Source: CAYMRB01 sp964392615 (GTDB lineage: Bacteria; Planctomycetota; UBA8108). From it: a stretch of DNA of 19,216 bases. The notes below the pieces were generated by a model. It saw nothing but the letters and a program-made list of their open reading frames with translations, had not been told where the DNA came from and searched no databases. Shown piece after piece: positions 14,670 to 19,216 of the stretch. The DNA is taken from contig CAYMRB010000168.1 in the NCBI GenBank assembly GCA_964392615.1, forward strand, positions 1-19,216, written 5' to 3'. Numbering within the stretch: the stretch's first letter is position 1; each line of letters starts with the position of its first letter. The position numbers were made by a program, and so were the translations under genes.

Positions 14670-15827
14670 ATGCTCAAGAATGCCCCCGCACTCCTCGCCC
14701 TCCTCTTGTCCGCGTGCCATCAGACGCCCGCGCTCCTGGAGGAGAGGATCCTCAGCGTCGAGTCCAACCTGACGGCGGACTACGGCGATCCCTTCTGGAA
14801 TCGTCGACAGCTCGTCGACCGCATGGCGGAGCTCGGCGTGCCCGGTCTCGGTATCGCCGTCATCGACGACTTCGAGATCGACTGGGTCAAGGCGTATGGC
14901 GAGCGCGATACGGCGACCGGTGATCCGCTGACGACGGACGCGATGCTCCAGGCCGCGTCGATCGGCAAGGTCCTCGTCGCTGCCGCGGTGCTGCAGCTCG
15001 TCGACCGAGGCGTGCTGGATCTCGACGCGGATGTGAACGACGCGCTCGAGTCGTGGCATGTGCCACCGAGCGCGCTGACGTCGAAGGAGAAGGTCACGCT
15101 GCGGCGCCTGTTGAGTCACAGCGCCGGCGTGACCGTCTCCGGATTCCGAGGCTACAGCGCGGGCGAGGCCGTTCCCGACCTGCTTCAAGTTCTCGATGGC
15201 ACGCCGCCGGCGAACTCTCCGCCCATTCGCGTCGACGTCGTGCCGGGCTCGATGCACCGCTACTCCGGCGGTGGCTACACGATCGTCCAGCAGCTCCTCG
15301 AGGACGTGACGGGCAAGCCTCTGCCCGCACATCTGGCGAGCTCGATTCTGCATCCGCTCGGCATGCATGCGAGCACGTTCGAGACGCCGCTTCCCGCGGC
15401 ATACGAGCGGCACGCTGCGACGGGACATCGAGCCGCGGGCGAGCCGATCCCGGGACGGTGGCACACCTACCCCGAGGTCGGCTCGGGCGCGACGCTGTGG
15501 AGCACGCCTGCCGACCTGGCGCGCTTCGCGATCTCGCTGATGCGCTCCTATCGCGGCGACGGCGGTCAGATCCTGTCCCCGCGAATGACGCAGGAGATGC
15601 TCACGCCGGTGATCGAGGAGCGCGGCCTCGGCCCGACCGTTCACGACGACGGCGGCGACCGCGTCTACTTCATGCATCCCGGCGGCAACGAAGGCTTCCG
15701 TTGCGTCCTCGTAGTCTATCCCGAACGCGGCGAGGGCGTCGTCATCATGACGAACGGCGACGGTGGCGAGGCGCTCTGGCGCGAGGTGCTGCGCAGCGTG
15801 TCGCTGACGTACGGCTGGGTGACCTGA
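14670..15827 (+). CDS. Beta-lactamase-fold serine hydrolase lipoprotein (class C/PBP4*-like)
   Basis: Predicted envelope lipoprotein, 385 residues, of the serine beta-lactamase/penicillin-binding-protein-like family (Pfam Beta-lactamase type), whose members are peptidases, esterases or transpeptidase-like hydrolases. The leader ends in LLLSAC, with lipidated Cys16. The active-site SxxK motif is S97-I-G-K100 (AASIGK). The second motif is Y198-S-G, replacing the usual YxN, and the third is H336-P-G338 in FMHPGGNEGF. LRRLLSHSAGV and ATLWSTPADLARF are typical of the family. Start ATG 14670 gives a clean lipoprotein leader, although only a weak GAAGG lies close upstream. It converges with the FG-GAP gene, with 3 nt between stop codons. 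The real substrate is unknown, and antibiotic resistance should not be assumed. Confidence 0.88.
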   Translation: MLKNAPALLALLLSACHQTPALLEERILSVESNLTADYGDPFWNRRQLVDRMAELGVPGLGIAVIDDFEIDWVKAYGERDTATGDPLTTDAMLQAASIGKVLVAAAVLQLVDRGVLDLDADVNDALESWHVPPSALTSKEKVTLRRLLSHSAGVTVSGFRGYSAGEAVPDLLQVLDGTPPANSPPIRVDVVPGSMHRYSGGGYTIVQQLLEDVTGKPLPAHLASSILHPLGMHASTFETPLPAAYERHAATGHRAAGEPIPGRWHTYPEVGSGATLWSTPADLARFAISLMRSYRGDGGQILSPRMTQEMLTPVIEERGLGPTVHDDGGDRVYFMHPGGNEGFRCVLVVYPERGEGVVIMTNGDGGEALWREVLRSVSLTYGWVT

Positions 15828-15834
15828 GCGTCAC
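15819..15834. terminator. Small hairpin spanning the convergent stop codons
   Basis: GTGAC (15819-15823) and GTCAC (15830-15834) flank a 6-nt loop that contains the hydrolase stop codon. The 5-bp stem is short and lacks T-runs on either side, but it is the only symmetric element at the 3-nt convergent junction. Confidence 0.2.
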
Positions 15835-17408
15835 GGGCACAGCGCGAACGACAGGCAGCCGAGCCCGTCGACCGTCGGATCGACACCGCAGCCGGGATAC
15901 GGCGGAGGCGGCGCCGCGGCCCCGAGAAACAGGTGGTTCAGCAGCGCGATCGCATCGGTCACGTCGATTCCCCCGCTGTCGTCGACGTCCGCGCTGCCGA
16001 GACACGTCGGCGGCGCTTCACCGAGAAAGAGCCGCCGCAGAATCCCGACCGCGTCCGCGATATCGAACAGCCCATCGACGTTGACGTCGCCCCGTCGGAA
16101 CACGCGTCCCTCGCAAGCATCGGGGATGCCGTTGCGGTCGTCGTCGCCGCCGCCGCCCTCGTTCTGAACGGAGTAGACGCGCACCTCGTTCGCTACCGGC
16201 GTGACGGCCACCGCTTCGGGTGGATCACGCTCGCCCTCCCCCTCGAGGTCGACGATCAACGCGGCGGCGTGGATTCCCTCGCGCACCGACGTCCCGACGA
16301 AGAACCCCTCGGCGTACGAGAAGCCCGCACCGTTCGGGAGGCCGACGAGCGTGTCGACGACCCAGAGCTCGTCGCCGCGATCCGGTCTCGTGCCGACGAC
16401 CGCGAGGTCCGGACGACCATCGAGATTGAGATCGCCGACGCCGAGTGCCGCGGGCCGCAATGGCTCGCTCTCATGCCAGAGGACCCGCGCTGTGGAGAAT
16501 CTCCGGGACGACGTCTGCCACAGCACGGTCAGCTCACCACTGTCCTGATCGGCGGTCACGAGGTCCTGGTCGCCGTCGAGGTCGAGGTCGGCGGCGACGA
16601 GATCGACCGGTGCGTCGCCGACATCGAGCACGACCGCATCGCCCGCGGCGAGGCCGGGCGCGCCGTAGGCCAGGGTCAGCGTGTCCCGTGACGCGCTGGC
16701 GACGACCACGTCCGCGACCGAGTCGCCATCGACGTCGACCACTTCGAGCGCACCCGGGTGATCCGTACCCGTGCCGTCCAGCGTGCGGACGACCTCGAGC
16801 GTGCCGTCGGCTCGGTTGCGGATCCAACTCACTCGGTCCGACGTCGCAGCGACCACATCGATGCGACCGTCGCCGTCGAGGTCACCCGCCGCGACCGCCG
16901 CCGGTGGCGCGTCGAGGAAGACGCGGGCCGTCTCGCGATCGAGGACCGGACTCACCACTCGCACGCTCGAGTCGGAAGCGCACCCGACGACGAGGTCGTC
17001 CGCGCCGTCGCCGTCGAAGTCGGCCGCCGCGATCGACGTCGGGGTGCCGCAGACCGGCAGCTCGGCCTCGCGTCGCAGCTCGTCGCCCCCCCGGCGTGTC
17101 CAGAAGATGACGGCGCCGCCGTCGCGATCGAGCGTGGCGACGTCCGTGCGTCCGTCGCCGTCGAAGTCGCCGCTGGCGAGCCCGGAGGGCGCTCCCTCGG
17201 TCTCGAGCCGTCGCGGCCCGCCGCCGGTCAGGAGCTCCACGACATCACACGCGTCGGCCATGCCGTCGCCGTCGCAATCGGCGAGGGCGTTCGCCGCGAT
17301 CTCCTCGGCGTCATCCCGCCCGTTGAGATTGCAGTCAAAACCGCCGGCACGCGCAGAATGCGCGACGAGCACGACGACGCAGAGCAAGCACCTGATCGGG
17401 ACTCTCAC
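15831..17408 (-). CDS. Secreted FG-GAP/VCBS repeat protein with C-terminal dockerin-like repeats
   Basis: Predicted exported, calcium-binding repeat protein of 525 residues. The leader RCLLCVVVLVAHSARA ends near residue 22. After a Cys-containing EF-hand-like stretch (DCDGDGMADACD), the body holds at least six FG-GAP/VCBS-type repeats with D-x-D-G-D motifs, such as SGDFDGDGRTDVATLD, AADFDGDGADDLVVG and AGDLDGDGRIDVVAAT, expected to fold as a beta-propeller. The C-terminal 86 residues (440-525) carry two dockerin-like segments, GDVNVDGLFDIADAVGILRR and ADVDDSGGIDVTDAIALLNH, each followed by LFLG, then CGVDPTVDGLGC. This pattern is common in planctomycete secreted proteins. GTG 17408 is chosen over the ATG at 17444 because AGGAG lies 6 nt upstream and the leader becomes compact. 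Function unknown; adhesion or matrix binding is plausible. Confidence 0.85.
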   Translation of the reverse strand: MRVPIRCLLCVVVLVAHSARAGGFDCNLNGRDDAEEIAANALADCDGDGMADACDVVELLTGGGPRRLETEGAPSGLASGDFDGDGRTDVATLDRDGGAVIFWTRRGGDELRREAELPVCGTPTSIAAADFDGDGADDLVVGCASDSSVRVVSPVLDRETARVFLDAPPAAVAAGDLDGDGRIDVVAATSDRVSWIRNRADGTLEVVRTLDGTGTDHPGALEVVDVDGDSVADVVVASASRDTLTLAYGAPGLAAGDAVVLDVGDAPVDLVAADLDLDGDQDLVTADQDSGELTVLWQTSSRRFSTARVLWHESEPLRPAALGVGDLNLDGRPDLAVVGTRPDRGDELWVVDTLVGLPNGAGFSYAEGFFVGTSVREGIHAAALIVDLEGEGERDPPEAVAVTPVANEVRVYSVQNEGGGGDDDRNGIPDACEGRVFRRGDVNVDGLFDIADAVGILRRLFLGEAPPTCLGSADVDDSGGIDVTDAIALLNHLFLGAAAPPPPYPGCGVDPTVDGLGCLSFALCP

Positions 17409-17414
17409 GACGAT

Positions 17415-17419
17415 CTCCT
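17415..17419 (-). promoter_or_regulatory. Ribosome binding site supporting the GTG start
   Basis: AGGAG with a 6-nt spacer to GTG 17408. The upstream ATG at 17444 has no such site and would place Gln and Glu codons before the signal peptide. Confidence 0.55.
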
Positions 17420-17449
17420 GCGATGGGCGCGTTGGCTGGGCCACCGTGC

Positions 17450-17478
17450 AGTGTCGCCTCCCGTGAACGCCGAATCAA
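17450..17478 (-). promoter_or_regulatory. Candidate promoter of the FG-GAP protein gene
   Basis: TTGATT (17478-17473) and GACACT (17455-17450) are spaced by 17 nt on the minus strand. Transcription would start about 35 nt before the GTG. Both boxes are partial matches to sigma-70 consensus. Confidence 0.28.
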
Positions 17479-17522
17479 CGTCTTCCGTCGAGTTGGCGAG
17501 ACGCGAGTTGTGGCGAGCGTCG

Positions 17523-18329
17523 CTACCGACGGCTCCCGAACCCGCGCCGATTCGCCCGGTACTTCGTCCACGCCTCGTGCTGATCGGTGCCGAGGACCTC
17601 CGTGGCTGCGTCATCCGTGCGCTTCCGGATCTCCGCGCGCGCGGTCGATCGCTGCTCGTCGTCGAGGTCCTGCTGTCGCAGCTCGTCCATCGAGGCGTTC
17701 TCTTCCGCGAGCAGATCGCCCATGAGCGTCTTCTGATCTTCGGTCAGCCTCACCTCGAGCGAGCGGTCGAAGCCGCGGATGAGCCAATCGGTCTGCCGCT
17801 GACGGAATTGCGCCGTGAGGTCGGCGCGCTTCTGGAGCTCCTCGTCGGTCATGTCTTCCGGCCGCTTCCCGAAGAGGCTGCCGATCTCCGCGAGTCGGGC
17901 CATGCCCCCGCGCCGCCCGTCGGTCTCCTCGCCGCCTTCCTCCCCGGCCGCTGCGAGCACCCGGTCCGCGGTCTGGTCGAGGAAGCCGCGCACCTTCCGC
18001 GCCGAGTCGAGATCGGCTCGGAGCGCAGCGATCTCGGTCGCGTTCGTGGCGAGCTGATCGCGGACGTCGGCGATCGCCGAATCGGTGACGTCATTCGACG
18101 CGACAGCCGGCGCGCTCGCCGCCTTCCGCTCGATCTGCTCCAGACGCCTGTCGAGCTCTGCCCACCTCGCCTCGTACGGGTCGACGTCGGACGACGCCTC
18201 GCTCGCGGACGACTCGAGGACGCTCGTCTCCAGCTCCGCCATCTCCTCCGCGACACTCGAAACCCGGTACCACAGGACACTGCTTGCCAGCAATCCGCCA
18301 GCAACGATAACAGCGATCGCGACTTTCAT
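17523..18329 (-). CDS. Membrane-anchored coiled-coil protein of unknown function
   Basis: I do not recognise this 268-residue protein as a named family. Residues 2-20 (KVAIAVIVAGGLLASSVLW) form one N-terminal membrane anchor, with no lipobox. Residues about 22-115 are rich in Glu, Ala and Leu and look like a coiled coil (EARWAELDRRLEQIERKAA and ADVRDQLATNATEIAALRAD). A Gly/Glu linker follows. The C-terminal 110 residues are charged helices with LTEDQKTLMGDLL, loosely like LTxxQ (Spy/CpxP-type) periplasmic helical proteins. ATG 18329 is chosen over the GTG at 18371 because GGAGG lies 5 nt upstream and the anchor then starts directly. It lies 142 nt downstream of the sigma-54 regulator gene on the same strand. 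A periplasmic stress or chaperone-like role would be a guess. Confidence 0.7.
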   Translation of the reverse strand: MKVAIAVIVAGGLLASSVLWYRVSSVAEEMAELETSVLESSASEASSDVDPYEARWAELDRRLEQIERKAASAPAVASNDVTDSAIADVRDQLATNATEIAALRADLDSARKVRGFLDQTADRVLAAAGEEGGEETDGRRGGMARLAEIGSLFGKRPEDMTDEELQKRADLTAQFRQRQTDWLIRGFDRSLEVRLTEDQKTLMGDLLAEENASMDELRQQDLDDEQRSTARAEIRKRTDDAATEVLGTDQHEAWTKYRANRRGFGSRR

Positions 18330-18471
18330 GACGCCCTCCGTGACGATATCGAACATTCCGACCGACGACACGGGTTGACGACGCCCGCGTCGCGCGTCCG
18401 CATACTACGGCGTCCGCGAGGCGGGAGGTCGTAAGCTCCTGTCGCTTCTTGTCGGGTTGTCGCCGTACGCG

Positions 18472-19216
18472 TCAGGACAGGTCGTATTTCGCCAGCTTGC
18501 GATACAGCGTGCGCTCGCCGATGCCGAGGACCTTGGCCGCCTCGGCGCGGTTTCCCCCGGTTTGCTCGAGAGTATCGCGAATGAGGATCTTCTCGACCTC
18601 CCGCAGCGGCATGCCGACCAGCGACTGCACGTCGGCGGCGGCCTGGCGCTCGGCCCGGTGGATGCTCGCCGGCAGGTTGTCGACCGTCAGCACCGGCCCC
18701 GGCGACACGACGACCATGTTCTCCATCGCGTGCTTCAGCTCGCGCACGTTGCCCGGCCACGCGTACGACGTCAGGATCGTCAGCGCTTCCCGCTCGACGC
18801 CCGAGATCGGCTTCTTGTAGACCTCGGAGAACTCGCGGATGTAGTGGTCGACGAGCAGCGGAATGTCGTGTCGTCGCTCCCGGAGCGGGGGCAGGTGGAT
18901 CGTCACGACCTTGAGCCGGTAGTACAGATCCTCGCGGAACTCGCCCGCCTCGATCGCTTTCTCCAGATCACGGTTCGTCGCCGAGATGAGCCGCACGTCG
19001 ACCTTGATCGGCTCGTTGGATCCGACGCGGGTGATCTCGCCGTCCTCGAGGACGCGCAGGAGCTTGACCTGCGTCTCGAGCGGAATCTCGCCGACCTCGT
19101 CGAGGAACAGCGTCCCGTTGTGCGCGAACTCGAAGCGCCCCTTCTTCTGGAAGTTGGCGCCGGTGAACGCGCCCTTCTCGTGACCGAACAGCTCGCTCTC
19201 GACCAGCTGCGGCGAC
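18472..19216 (-). CDS. Sigma-54-dependent NtrC-type transcriptional activator, 5' end outside window
   Basis: C-terminal 247 residues of an enhancer-binding protein that activates RNA polymerase carrying sigma-54. The frame is open through the right edge, so the N-terminal sensory or receiver domain and the Walker A region are not seen. Visible AAA+ elements are ESELFGHEKGAFTGA (the GAFTGA loop that contacts sigma-54), Walker B NGTLFLDEVGEIP, the sensor I region DVRLISATNRDL, EDLYYRL, and YAWPGNVRELKHAMENMV. The C-terminus is a Fis-type helix-turn-helix, GGNRAEAAKVLGIGERTLYR, ending KLAKYDLS. It may be a two-component response regulator or a GAF/PAS-type sensor. Targets are unknown; I noticed no clear GG-N10-GC promoter at the genes in this window. 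Confidence 0.93.
   Translation of the reverse strand, partial: SPQLVESELFGHEKGAFTGANFQKKGRFEFAHNGTLFLDEVGEIPLETQVKLLRVLEDGEITRVGSNEPIKVDVRLISATNRDLEKAIEAGEFREDLYYRLKVVTIHLPPLRERRHDIPLLVDHYIREFSEVYKKPISGVEREALTILTSYAWPGNVRELKHAMENMVVVSPGPVLTVDNLPASIHRAERQAAADVQSLVGMPLREVEKILIRDTLEQTGGNRAEAAKVLGIGERTLYRKLAKYDLS

Noticed and set aside
14670..15827. Annotation of the serine hydrolase as an antibiotic-resistance beta-lactamase.
   Set aside because: It is a lipoprotein with YSG instead of YxN, and the family is dominated by peptidase- and esterase-like members, so only the fold is claimed.
18440..18465. Three TGTCG words in short succession downstream of the sigma-54 regulator gene.
   Set aside because: The copies are short and unevenly spaced and form no stem, so a terminator or repeat array is not supported.
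1..19216. Search by eye for tRNA, rRNA, CRISPR arrays, insertion sequences, phage genes or attachment sites.
   Set aside because: No cloverleaf, repeat-spacer pattern, transposase, integrase or terminal repeats were recognised. The window looks like ordinary chromosomal sequence.

Overview
This is a GC-rich bacterial window with nine intact or window-truncated protein genes, one more secreted or envelope gene of unknown role, and one broken gene. The organism is most likely a member of the Planctomycetota. The main clue is a secreted repeat protein that ends in two dockerin-like calcium-binding segments with the GDVNVDG...LFLG and CG-DPT-D pattern seen in many planctomycete exported proteins. 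Frequent TTG/GTG starts and the mix of lipoproteins, a CBM9-like domain and a sodium:solute symporter fit this but prove nothing. No rRNA, tRNA, CRISPR array, insertion sequence or integrase was seen.

Left half (1-9605, minus strand): one tight five-gene operon, read right to left. It encodes a GH130 mannoside phosphorylase, a CBM9-like lipoprotein, a GH94 phosphorylase that looks like N,N'-diacetylchitobiose phosphorylase, a GH38 alpha-mannosidase, and a sodium:solute symporter that runs off the left edge. Junctions are 25 nt, 1 nt, 14 nt and a 4-nt overlap. Together the three enzymes match the linkages of the eukaryotic N-glycan core: Man-alpha (GH38), Man-beta1,4-GlcNAc (GH130) and GlcNAc-beta1,4-GlcNAc (GH94). 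The last two steps would be phosphorolytic and conserve energy as sugar 1-phosphates. This reading is inferred from family membership and remembered family sequences. A beta-mannan, glucomannan or cello-oligosaccharide role is the main alternative.

Middle (9606-14669, plus strand): a divergent promoter region of about 180 bp separates the operon from an exported clan GH-A glycosidase (GH5-like). A xylose-isomerase-like TIM-barrel sugar isomerase/epimerase follows. Next is a decayed N-terminal half of a molybdenum-hydroxylase [2Fe-2S] subunit, with an in-frame UGA where the first cluster cysteine is expected, and then a POT-family peptide transporter. A strong imperfect hairpin lies between the transporter and the next gene.

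Right part (14670-19216): a beta-lactamase-fold serine hydrolase lipoprotein converges, with only 3 nt between stop codons, on the secreted FG-GAP/dockerin-like protein. Beyond that are a membrane-anchored coiled-coil protein of unknown function and the C-terminal part of a sigma-54-dependent NtrC-type regulator that runs off the right edge. No sequence evidence ties this part to the glycan operon.
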